DNA of 5,602 bases from Methanomicrobiales archaeon (GTDB taxonomy: Archaea; Halobacteriota; Methanomicrobia; Methanomicrobiales; JACTUA01). The DNA is taken from positions 1 through 5,602 of the forward strand of contig JAJRDC010000215.1 in NCBI GenBank assembly GCA_028678635.1. Direction: 5' to 3'. Both the position numbers and the translations under genes were made by a program. Within the stretch, counting starts at the first letter, position 1. Each line of letters opens with the position of its first letter. Below, piece by piece: positions 1 to 5,422 of this stretch. Below the pieces are notes generated by a model that was not told where the DNA came from, searched no databases, and saw only the letters and a list, made by a program, of their open reading frames with translations.

Positions 1-39
1 ACTTCCATGGGAAATGGTACCGTCAGCTCTGGACCGGAT

Positions 40-55
40 GGTTCCTTGAGGAACC
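40..55. repeat. Perfect inverted repeat, 6-bp arms
   Basis: GGTTCC (40-45) and GGAACC (50-55) flank the four bases TTGA. It is the first of several GGTTCC/GGAACC-type palindromes in the gene-free region. A larger one of the same core is at 145-163. Confidence 0.6.
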
Positions 56-136
56 GGCACCCCCAGTCCCCTCATAGCCCCGCAGGGCGGGATGCCGGCG
101 GAAGCCGGGACCCTTGCACCCGATTCAGGGTCACTT

Positions 137-170
137 TCCTCCGGGGTTCCCGTCGAGGGAACCAGGAGGA
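137..170. repeat. Compound inverted repeat / hairpin (6 + 7 bp arms)
   Basis: The outer arms TCCTCC (137-142) and GGAGGA (165-170) and the inner arms GGTTCCC (145-151) and GGGAACC (157-163) are perfect complements. They are separated by a small 2/1 internal loop and close on a GTCGA loop. The structure could form in DNA or in RNA from either strand. No U-rich tract follows on either side, so it is not a typical archaeal terminator. Confidence 0.6.
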
Positions 171-363
171 TGACGGGTGCGGGTCGTCCAGGAGTATCAT
201 TTCCTCGGGGAATCCAGCCTGAATGGGTCCGCCCACCAGCCGTACTCCCCGCTTCCACTCAGGGGAACAGCGGAAGTCACGCCCAGGGATCCCCTTCCCC
301 GGGGTATCATCCGGCATCAGCCCTGGGCCCAGCGGAATGGCCCTAAAGAACGGAACGCTTCAT

Positions 364-377
364 CATTCTATAGAATG
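364..377. repeat. 14-bp perfect palindrome without spacer
   Basis: CATTCTA joins directly to TAGAATG, giving a fully symmetric 14-mer. It is AT-rich compared with the surrounding GC-rich DNA. Its shape suits a dimeric DNA-binding protein, but no gene starts nearby, so no target can be named. Confidence 0.55.
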
Positions 378-410
378 GAAGGATACACTGGAATCTTTTC
401 GGGGATACCT

Positions 411-431
411 TGAGGGGAGGGGCTCCCCTCA
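411..431. repeat. Perfect 9-bp-arm hairpin with GGG loop
   Basis: TGAGGGGAG (411-419) pairs with CTCCCCTCA (423-431) across GGG. As RNA this would be a very stable stem with a 3-base loop. No poly-U run follows on either strand, so terminator function is not supported. It lies just after a short stretch resembling part of the xerA gene (400-420). Confidence 0.6.
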
Positions 432-1100
432 TGCCTGCAAGAGGTCGGGATGGTGAGGGCGATATTTCCACCGGTTCCCCGATCAATTGTCCTTTTCCAT
501 CCGAGTACTCCATCCACGATCCGACCCTCATTCAATATCGAGAGGATCCGCCCAGGCTCGTGTCGCATTGTGAGAATGGAGCGGGTTATTTTCAACAGGA
601 AAAGGAAGGGGAGCGTTCCCGTGCTCTACGGAAGCGGCGGAGGCCGCGGTGGGGCTCGGGGATCCCTCCCGCCAAACCCCGGTGACACCTGATCCTGGCC
701 AGGCTTCCCACTGTCCGGGAATCCGGGCCATTTCCTGCCTCTCCGGAAGGACGCTATTGCTGGAAAATGCTGGGGATATGACACCAATCCTGCGGTCGGG
801 GAGAACGCTCGGGAAAGCGGCCCGCTGCGGAGAGAGGAGATCCACCTCCCCCACCCTCCTCCAATATCAGATTCCCGATAGGGAGCCCTCGCATGAGATC
901 TGGCGCCGAGAAAGGGAATCTCCAGGTGGTGCCAGGCAAAGAGTATCCGTAACGGGAGAGGCGAATTCCCCCACGGGTGGACCCGCCGAAGAGCCGGCCG
1001 GCACCGTCTCCCTCATCAGCTCCAGGACAGGAGGGCGCAGCATCCCCTTGCCGGACACTTCACGGGAAGCCCCCCGCATCTCTCACTGTGGGTGGCCTGG

Positions 1101-1121
1101 CCGATATGACACCCTTATCGG
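1101..1121. repeat. Hairpin presenting the repeated motif TGACACC
   Basis: CCGATA (1101-1106) pairs with TATCGG (1116-1121) around a 9-base loop starting TGACACC. The 11-mer GATATGACACC at 1103-1113 also occurs at 775-785, where flanking GGAT (774-777) and ATCC (787-790) could pair around a similar 9-base loop. A third TGACACC is at 683-689. This may be a small repeat family, but chance cannot be excluded. Confidence 0.4.
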
Positions 1122-1184
1122 GACCGGCGACCGGGATCATGCCAGTGCCGGGCAGGGATTTCCCGGGTCCGGCCCCTCCAGGCA

Positions 1185-1227
1185 GGGATCCGGATTCTAA
1201 GGGGATACCCTTCCCCATCCGGATCCC
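1185..1227. repeat. Nested inverted repeat / potential cruciform next to the dif-like site
   Basis: The outer arms GGGATCCGGAT (1185-1195) and ATCCGGATCCC (1217-1227) are a perfect 11-bp match. Inside them is a second perfect stem, AAGGG (1199-1203) with CCCTT (1208-1212), closing on GATA and separated from the outer stem by a 3/4-base internal loop. It ends 4 bp before the dif-like palindrome. There is no following T-run, so it does not look like a terminator. It could be a protein-binding or architectural element for recombination, or a stem in an RNA. Confidence 0.65.
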
Positions 1228-1230
1228 CCG

Positions 1231-1258
1231 GTTTCGCAGAATCGCTATTCTGCGAAAA
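1231..1258. other. Candidate dif-like recombination site (11-6-11 palindrome)
   Basis: TTTCGCAGAAT (1232-1242) and ATTCTGCGAAA (1247-1257) are perfect 11-bp inverted arms with 4 bp between them. Read as 28 bp (1231-1258) the layout is 11-bp arm, 6-bp core TCGCTA, 11-bp arm, with only the outermost base pair mismatched. This is the size and organisation of XerC/XerD and XerA dif sites. The site lies 33 bp upstream of the xerA start. From memory the Pyrococcus dif core reads AATCGGCCTT; here it is AATCGCTATT, which keeps the AA-TCG and TT flanks. The right arm overlaps the xerA promoter BRE, so an autoregulatory operator is an equally fair reading of the same sequence. Confidence 0.45.
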
Positions 1259-1270
1259 CCTTAATTTATG
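1253..1270 (+). promoter_or_regulatory. xerA promoter (BRE + TATA), leaderless
   Basis: The purine-rich BRE-like CGAAAACC (1253-1260) is followed directly by the AT-rich box TTAATTTATG (1261-1270). The box centre is about 25 bp before the ATG at 1292, so transcription should begin at or beside the start codon. No Shine-Dalgarno sequence is present in 1271-1291, which agrees with a leaderless mRNA. Confidence 0.6.
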
Positions 1271-1291
1271 TGAGATTGAATAGAATCAACG

Positions 1292-2218
1292 ATGGAAAAT
1301 GGTTATTTCTCGGAGTGGCTGCCACGGTACCGCCACTACCTCAGGATGAGGAACTACTCCGAGAGAACCATTGACAGCTATGAGGAGGTCCTCCAGCGGC
1401 TGGCCCACTACCTCTGGCTCCGGCGCCACACGGAACCCTCCAAGCTGGTCTTCTACTGGAAGGACATGGCAACGGCCCGGACGGACACTCCCGTCGAGGC
1501 CGACACCATGCTCATCACCGACTTCCTCTCTTTCCTCAGCTCCCTGCGAACCTACCGCCCCTCCACGATGCACCGGATCATCTCCTCCATCTCCTCCTTC
1601 TACCGGTTCCTCACGGCCCAGCACGTCGTGGCGGTGAATCCCATGCCGGGGATCGAACGGCCCAGGATGAAGGAGAAGGAACTCATCTACCTGAAGCACA
1701 GCCAGGTGCTGGAGCTCCTGGCATCCATCCCCGACGCGAGGGACCGCCTGGTGATCCGGGTCATCTATGCCACCGGTGTCCGGGTCTCGGAGCTCTGCAG
1801 CATCACTCTGGAGGACATCGACTTTTCTGCCCACACCATCCGGGTGAAGGGGAAGGGGGGGAAGATCCGGATCGTGTTCATAGACGGGGAAACGCTGGAG
1901 GAACTCCGGGGATACCTGGAGGGTAGGACCACCGGCCCCCTTTTCCCGGGCCAGGGCGGGCGGCCCATCTCAGCCCGGACCGTCCAGATGATCTTCCGGA
2001 AGTACGCCCCGCCGGGGATCACCCCCCACAAGCTCCGGCACAGTTACGCGAGCGAGCTCTATACCCGGTCCCACAACCTGCGGGTGGTACAGGAGAACCT
2101 GGGCCACTCCTCCCTGAAGACTACGGAGATCTACCTGCATACCGACCTGGACGAGCGGAAGAAGGTGTACCGGGAGTACTTCCCCCTCTCGGGCACCGGT
2201 GGTAAGCCGACGGGATAA
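1292..2218 (+). CDS. xerA: XerA-type site-specific tyrosine recombinase
   Basis: This 308-residue cytoplasmic enzyme should cut and rejoin DNA at paired recognition sites through a covalent 3'-phosphotyrosine intermediate. An N-terminal SAM-like core-binding domain spans about residues 5-112 (YLRMRNYSERTIDSY is the typical helix). The catalytic domain covers about 130-300 and has the full catalytic set: Arg164 in GVRVSEL, Lys188 in GKGGK, His246 and Arg249 in HKLRH, His272 in LGHSS, and nucleophile Tyr281 in TTEIYLH. The enzyme is therefore predicted active. Archaeal XerA proteins are usually near 285 residues; the extra length falls mainly around residues 41-70, between the first helices, plus a short C-terminal tail. 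The start is supported by the promoter spacing. The gene stands alone, converges on the beta-propeller gene, and has a dif-like palindrome just upstream. It could instead be the integrase of a lost element, but no other element genes are seen here. Confidence 0.88.
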   Translation: MENGYFSEWLPRYRHYLRMRNYSERTIDSYEEVLQRLAHYLWLRRHTEPSKLVFYWKDMATARTDTPVEADTMLITDFLSFLSSLRTYRPSTMHRIISSISSFYRFLTAQHVVAVNPMPGIERPRMKEKELIYLKHSQVLELLASIPDARDRLVIRVIYATGVRVSELCSITLEDIDFSAHTIRVKGKGGKIRIVFIDGETLEELRGYLEGRTTGPLFPGQGGRPISARTVQMIFRKYAPPGITPHKLRHSYASELYTRSHNLRVVQENLGHSSLKTTEIYLHTDLDERKKVYREYFPLSGTGGKPTG

Positions 2219-2274
2219 ACCACCGGCTGCGATATCGGATGCGGGTATCCCGGCCCCCACGGAAATCGTGCCAT

Positions 2275-2316
2275 CTTCCGACGGAGGAAGGCCACTTCAC
2301 CGGTCCTTTCTGGCCT
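2275..2316 (+). terminator. Possible weak terminator region after xerA
   Basis: CTTCC (2275-2279) and GGAAG (2286-2290) form a 5-bp stem. AGGCCA (2289-2294) and TGGCCT (2311-2316) form a 6-bp stem around a segment containing the pyrimidine run CCTTTC. The two stems overlap and so are alternatives. Only a short T-tract is present, so this is a weak call. Confidence 0.2.
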
Positions 2317-2393
2317 GAAGCCTGACGATTGCCGGGGCTCCTTTCCCTGTCTCATGCGGGGTGACGGTACTGTGTGACAACGGGGGGAATCCG

Positions 2394-2402
2394 GAAGAAA
2401 AA
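2394..2402 (-). terminator. Oligo-T tract downstream of the beta-propeller gene
   Basis: On the minus strand TTTTTCTTC lies 33 bp beyond the stop codon. Archaeal transcription commonly ends at short T-rich tracts without a strong hairpin, so this is a reasonable but weak terminator candidate in the convergent gap with xerA. Confidence 0.35.
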
Positions 2403-2435
2403 CGGGGAGATGAGGTGGGGATGTCACCGGGTCCG

Positions 2436-4391
2436 CTATTCCACCATGTCGGACCGGAGGATCTGGGGGCCAGTGGGAAGTGTGATCTCAGCCACAGGCT
2501 CTGACATGTCGGCGAGATCGCTCGCCACCACCAGGTCCCGTGAGATGGTGTAGAGGGTGTCGTCGATGTACAGGGACCGCATCACGGCGCCGGTCCACCA
2601 GTACCCGTCCGCTCCATCGCCGGCGAGGTGCCGCACCTTCCCCTTCAGGGTGAAGCCTTCGTCCGGGTCCACGCTAAAGACGTATGCCCCCTGCCAGGAG
2701 GTGGGATAGTACGGCATTTGGGCAATCCCGTCCACGGCCTTCACCGTGTTCTCGCTCACCGGAATGGCGAGGAGATTCTTTTCCCTGTCCAAGAGGAATG
2801 CCTTGTGGTCCCTGAGGGCCTCCGAGTCGGTGCCGGCCTCCCCGATGACGAGCGCCTCCACCTGCTTCGGGTTCTCCACATCTGACACATCAAAGAGCGC
2901 CAGCTTGAGCCCGGAGGTGGATACCCCGCCCCACTCGTTTGTCTCGGTCTCCTTCCCGATCCCGATCAGGTGGGTGCCGTCATAGGGATGGAGGTAGTCC
3001 GAGTACCCGGGGATCTTCAGCTTCCCGAGGACCGACGGCCGTGCGGGGTCCGAGAGGTCAATGACAAACAGGGGATCGATCCGCTTGAAGGTTACCATGT
3101 AGAGCCGGTCACCGATGAACCGGGTCGCGTAGATGCGCTCGTCCGGTGCCAGCCCCTCCAGATTCCCGATGGTCTCCATCCTTCCTGACAGCACGTACAC
3201 GCCGTTGGAGTCGCTGGATCCGGTCCGGGACGACCAGCCGCTCACCGTGGTCGCCACCCTCAGGTTCCCGCCGTACTCATCCATGGAGAACTGGTTCAGC
3301 AGGTGCCCGGGAACTGATCCCTTCCCTTGGTACTGAAGTTTCCCATCACCGATGGCGATCCGGTGAATGGTGGTGGTCTCCCGGGGGGTGAGGTCCTCCT
3401 CGTTCCGGATCACAGGACCATCGACACGGACGGCGGAGGCGACCGGGAAGGTGCTCCGGTAAGCGATGTACATGTTCCCGCCGGAGACGTAGAGCGTGGT
3501 CCCGTACCCCAGCAGGTAGGTCTCGGCGGCCGGGTCAGCACTCCCCGTGGTCCGGAACGCGCTGACCGTGTAGTACTGGAACGAAGAGGAAGGGATGTCG
3601 AAGTACCGGATCGGTGGGCTTATCATTGTTTCCCCGGCTCTCACGACGGGCATGGGCATGGGATCCCGGAGGTACACCGGTTCACTGGTGATGGAGTACA
3701 CGTACCCGTCGATCATCCGGGCATCGTAGTAACCGCCGGTGATGGTGATGTCCCGAACCTGTTCGGGATCGGATCGGTCTGCCAGCGAGTAGATGAGGGC
3801 ATGGGTCGTACTCCTGCCTCCGTACCGTGGGGGCATCATCGCCATCTTCTCGGCTCCGTCGTACACCGGCCCCCCGTCCCAGGACGTGGTCAGGATCACC
3901 AGCCGGTCCCCGTCCAGGAACATCTCCTGCGGCGAGCCGGCGAGGGAGGTCTCAGAGATGATCTTAGCCTTCTCGGCAGGGTACGCATCGATGATGACCA
4001 GTTCGTTCCCGGAGATGACATAGAGGTACCGGCCGTCGTTCTTCACGAAATCCGCCTCGTCCACGCCCGCCACCTGGATATTGGTGGTGGAATACTCCGT
4101 ACCTGAAATGGAAGGGGCGGGGAGATCCGACGATTTCCCTGCAACACCCGATTCCTGGGAGATGGCTGCTGCTGGGATGGCGATCCCATCCATTTCCCGG
4201 TACATACCGGTCTGCCCATACCGGGCCTGCATTCGTTCCAGGTAGTCCTTTACCTCGGCGGCGGTCGTGAACGTTCCTGTGGCGGTCTCCCCGGGACCCT
4301 CCGGCTGCTGTGAGATGAGGATGATACCGGCCACGATGGCCAGTACCACCAGGCAAAGGGCCGTGAAGGCCGCGATTTTCGGGTGAATCAT
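2436..4391 (-). CDS. Membrane-anchored secreted beta-propeller protein (PF09826-type)
   Basis: This 651-residue protein has an uncleaved-looking N-terminal membrane segment (about residues 7-27, AAFTALCLVVLAIVAGIILI) followed by a long extracytoplasmic part. No proper lipobox is visible: Cys13 is preceded by Leu and lies inside the hydrophobic core. Residues 28-95 are a linker, and the beta-propeller domain runs from about 98 to the C terminus. Hallmarks of the family are STTNIQVAGVDEADFVKNDG (101-120), DPLFVIDLSDPARPSVLGKL (439-458), PGYSDYLHPYDGTHLIGIGK (461-480) and DHKAFLLDREKNLLAIPVSE (528-547). Blade-like strands recur, for example GDRLVILTT, DGYVYSITS, GDRLYMVTF and DDTLYTISRD. The family is common in methanogens and some bacteria; its ligand is unknown and I do not assign one. 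AGAGGT lies 7 bp before the ATG. Its promoter has two palindromes, suggesting regulated expression. The gene appears intact. Confidence 0.88.
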   Translation of the reverse strand: MIHPKIAAFTALCLVVLAIVAGIILISQQPEGPGETATGTFTTAAEVKDYLERMQARYGQTGMYREMDGIAIPAAAISQESGVAGKSSDLPAPSISGTEYSTTNIQVAGVDEADFVKNDGRYLYVISGNELVIIDAYPAEKAKIISETSLAGSPQEMFLDGDRLVILTTSWDGGPVYDGAEKMAMMPPRYGGRSTTHALIYSLADRSDPEQVRDITITGGYYDARMIDGYVYSITSEPVYLRDPMPMPVVRAGETMISPPIRYFDIPSSSFQYYTVSAFRTTGSADPAAETYLLGYGTTLYVSGGNMYIAYRSTFPVASAVRVDGPVIRNEEDLTPRETTTIHRIAIGDGKLQYQGKGSVPGHLLNQFSMDEYGGNLRVATTVSGWSSRTGSSDSNGVYVLSGRMETIGNLEGLAPDERIYATRFIGDRLYMVTFKRIDPLFVIDLSDPARPSVLGKLKIPGYSDYLHPYDGTHLIGIGKETETNEWGGVSTSGLKLALFDVSDVENPKQVEALVIGEAGTDSEALRDHKAFLLDREKNLLAIPVSENTVKAVDGIAQMPYYPTSWQGAYVFSVDPDEGFTLKGKVRHLAGDGADGYWWTGAVMRSLYIDDTLYTISRDLVVASDLADMSEPVAEITLPTGPQILRSDMVE

Positions 4392-4398
4392 GGTCTTA

Positions 4399-4404
4399 AC
4401 CTCT
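4399..4404 (-). promoter_or_regulatory. Ribosome-binding site of the beta-propeller gene
   Basis: AGAGGT on the minus strand sits 7 bases before the ATG ending at 4391 and fixes this start. Given the TATA position, it would lie almost at the 5' end of a very short leader. This contrasts with the two neighbouring protein genes, which lack such a sequence. Confidence 0.6.
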
Positions 4405-4412
4405 ATGGGGGG

Positions 4413-4440
4413 CGAAATCCCCGTATAAATCAGGATTTCG
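4413..4440. promoter_or_regulatory. Inverted repeat enclosing the TATA box (candidate operator)
   Basis: CGAAATCC (4413-4420) and GGATTTCG (4433-4440) are perfect 8-bp inverted arms. Their 12-bp spacer (4421-4432) contains the TATA box of the beta-propeller gene. A dimeric regulator bound here would compete directly with TBP/TFB, the usual mode of archaeal repression. The regulator is not encoded in the window. Confidence 0.5.
4424..4430 (-). promoter_or_regulatory. TATA box of the beta-propeller gene
   Basis: ATTTATA on the minus strand is centred about 36 bp before the ATG. That predicts transcription starting near 4400-4403 and a leader of roughly 10 bases. The upstream bases AAATCCTG are a possible BRE and overlap the upstream arm of the inverted repeat. 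Confidence 0.6.
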
Positions 4441-4469
4441 ACACGGGAGATAATGGAGGTTCCCTAAAC

Positions 4470-4485
4470 TACGAAACGGTTCGTA
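4470..4485. promoter_or_regulatory. TACGAA-N4-TTCGTA palindrome, possible regulator site
   Basis: TACGAA (4470-4475) and TTCGTA (4480-4485) are perfect inverted arms around ACGG. The site lies about 40 bp upstream of the beta-propeller TATA box. The half-sites are the same hexamers as in the MsvR redox-regulator site of methanogens (TTCGTA-N4-TACGAA), but in everted order, so binding by MsvR is only a hypothesis. Confidence 0.4.
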
Positions 4486-4528
4486 ATATCATGGGATATG
4501 GAACCGGTCCATCCGGGCTACGGCACGT

Positions 4529-4546
4529 CCCGCCGTCGGGGGCGGG
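4529..4546 (-). terminator. GC-rich hairpin just after the methyltransferase gene
   Basis: CCCGCC (4529-4534) and GGCGGG (4541-4546) form a 6-bp GC stem with a 6-base loop, 18 bp past the methyltransferase stop. No T-run follows on the minus strand, so it may be an mRNA 3'-end or processing structure rather than a true terminator. Confidence 0.25.
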
Positions 4547-4564
4547 AGGGAAGGATCGCGTGAA

Positions 4565-5398
4565 TCAGCCGCCCTTCTCCCACCAGACCATCGCCTGCCG
4601 CCGGTGCACGGTGTGCAGGAATCCCCCGGCACCGTCAGGCTTCAGGATCCGGGCGAAATGCTCCCGGATCACCTCCTTTGCATCATCCGGGGCATCATGC
4701 ATCCGAGCCCACTGGGCTCCCGCCTGGTCCGGCGAGGAGTACGCAACAGACCAGTCGGCATCATAGATGCGGATGCTGGCACAGATGCCCATCTGGTGGA
4801 GGACGTTCGCGATGAAGAGGTAATCCGGGTACCCCGCGGCTTCCCCGTCCTCTCCGAAGACGGCATGGTACAGGACCCGGTCCTCTTCCGATCGCCAGGG
4901 GCCTGCCCGCCAGAAGAGGAAGACCGCCCTGCGGGCTGCGGCATCCAGCTTCTGGAGGGCGGAGGCCAGGTCGTAGAACCCCAGGGAGTAGGCTGCCACT
5001 GCCACGTCATGGATCTCCACGTCCCTGCCCACCACCACGTCCTCCCACCGGGCAGGGATCGTCCGGAAGTTGGCGAGACCGGCCTCTGCCATCCGGGCCT
5101 CCAGCCGCCGGAGCATCCCGGAAGAAGGATCAAGTGCCGTGACATGGGCCACGCGGCGGGCCATGGGGACGGTGAGGCGGCCGTCGCCGGCACCCATGTC
5201 CAGCACCGTGTCGGAGGAGTGCAGGCCCATGTACCCCACCTCCTGCTCTGCCACCTGGAGCGTGCTCCGGGTGACGGCGCCGTAAGCCTCCGCCCGCCGG
5301 TCCCAGGCAGCACCGGGGTCCCGGTCCCGCCGGGCCCGATCCGGTGAGGCTGCAAAGTGGAGCTTCCAGAGCTCGTTCCAGTCGATGATCCGGTCCAT
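4565..5398 (-). CDS. Class I SAM-dependent methyltransferase
   Basis: This 277-residue cytoplasmic protein has a Rossmann-type methyltransferase fold. Motif I is VLDMGAGDGRL (residues 65-75), which binds S-adenosylmethionine. Asp90 in VTALDPSSGML is the expected acidic residue contacting the ribose, and DVAVAAYSLGFYDL (131-144) is the following strand and loop. The N-terminal part, IDWNELWKLHFAASP and AWDRRAEAY (32-40), precedes the fold as in many methanogen methyltransferases of this type. The C-terminal half (about 157-277) lacks motifs I recognise and probably shapes the substrate pocket; the substrate is unknown. An in-frame start 63 bp further upstream (5461) is rejected because it would place the TATA box inside the gene and add a Pro-rich tail. 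ATG 5398 has no Shine-Dalgarno sequence but sits about 27 bp after the TATA, implying a leaderless mRNA. The beta-propeller gene follows after 173 bp with its own promoter. Confidence 0.82.
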   Translation of the reverse strand: MDRIIDWNELWKLHFAASPDRARRDRDPGAAWDRRAEAYGAVTRSTLQVAEQEVGYMGLHSSDTVLDMGAGDGRLTVPMARRVAHVTALDPSSGMLRRLEARMAEAGLANFRTIPARWEDVVVGRDVEIHDVAVAAYSLGFYDLASALQKLDAAARRAVFLFWRAGPWRSEEDRVLYHAVFGEDGEAAGYPDYLFIANVLHQMGICASIRIYDADWSVAYSSPDQAGAQWARMHDAPDDAKEVIREHFARILKPDGAGGFLHTVHRRQAMVWWEKGG

Positions 5399-5422
5399 GG
5401 GAGAGGATGGTGGAGGGGGGCA

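Larger units (their letters stand above)
1..1184. other. Long gene-free, inverted-repeat-rich region upstream of the recombinase gene
   Basis: I see no convincing protein gene here on either strand. The open frames that exist are short, overlap each other on all frames, lack ribosome-binding or promoter context and encode Pro/Ser/Gly/Arg-rich sequences with no recognisable motif. The DNA carries many short inverted repeats, often of the form TTCC-loop-GGAA or GGGA-loop-TCCC, at 40-55, 137-170, 201-212, 249-273, 364-377, 411-431, 634-647, 705-721, 873-884, 974-985 and 1101-1121. No tRNA or rRNA is recognisable and no clear TATA box stands out. It could be a structured non-coding RNA locus, decayed genes, or a chromosomal site region tied to the neighbouring recombinase. 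The sequence alone does not decide between these. Confidence 0.6.

Noticed and set aside
1..17. Origin recognition box-like TTCCATGGGAAA
   Set aside because: Only a loose resemblance to archaeal ORB elements, a single copy, and no cdc6/orc gene in the window.
368..595. 75-residue minus-strand frame starting with TTG (MKITRSILTMRHEPG...)
   Set aside because: It looks slightly protein-like, but has no ribosome-binding site, no known family, weak third-position GC preference and contains the 411-431 hairpin. Not supportable as a gene.
528..854. 108-residue minus-strand frame
   Set aside because: No recognisable domain or start signals; overlaps other equally poor frames.
649..1200. 183-residue open frame on the + strand
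   Set aside because: It is Pro/Ser/Gly/Arg-rich with no motif, no ribosome-binding or promoter signal and many in-frame hairpins. GC-rich DNA produces such frames by chance.
1..1230. CRISPR array or tandem repeat array
   Set aside because: The repeats are short inverted pairs of differing sequence with irregular spacing; there are no regularly spaced direct repeats.
1286..1834. 182-residue frame opposite xerA
   Set aside because: Shadow of the recombinase gene, which has all catalytic residues in the other frame.
3327..4106. 259-residue + frame opposite the beta-propeller gene
   Set aside because: Shadow frame; the opposite strand encodes clear family motifs across the same bases.
4604..5347. 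247-residue + frame opposite the methyltransferase gene
   Set aside because: Shadow frame, rich in His/Val/Gly, no motif; the methyltransferase motif I is on the other strand.
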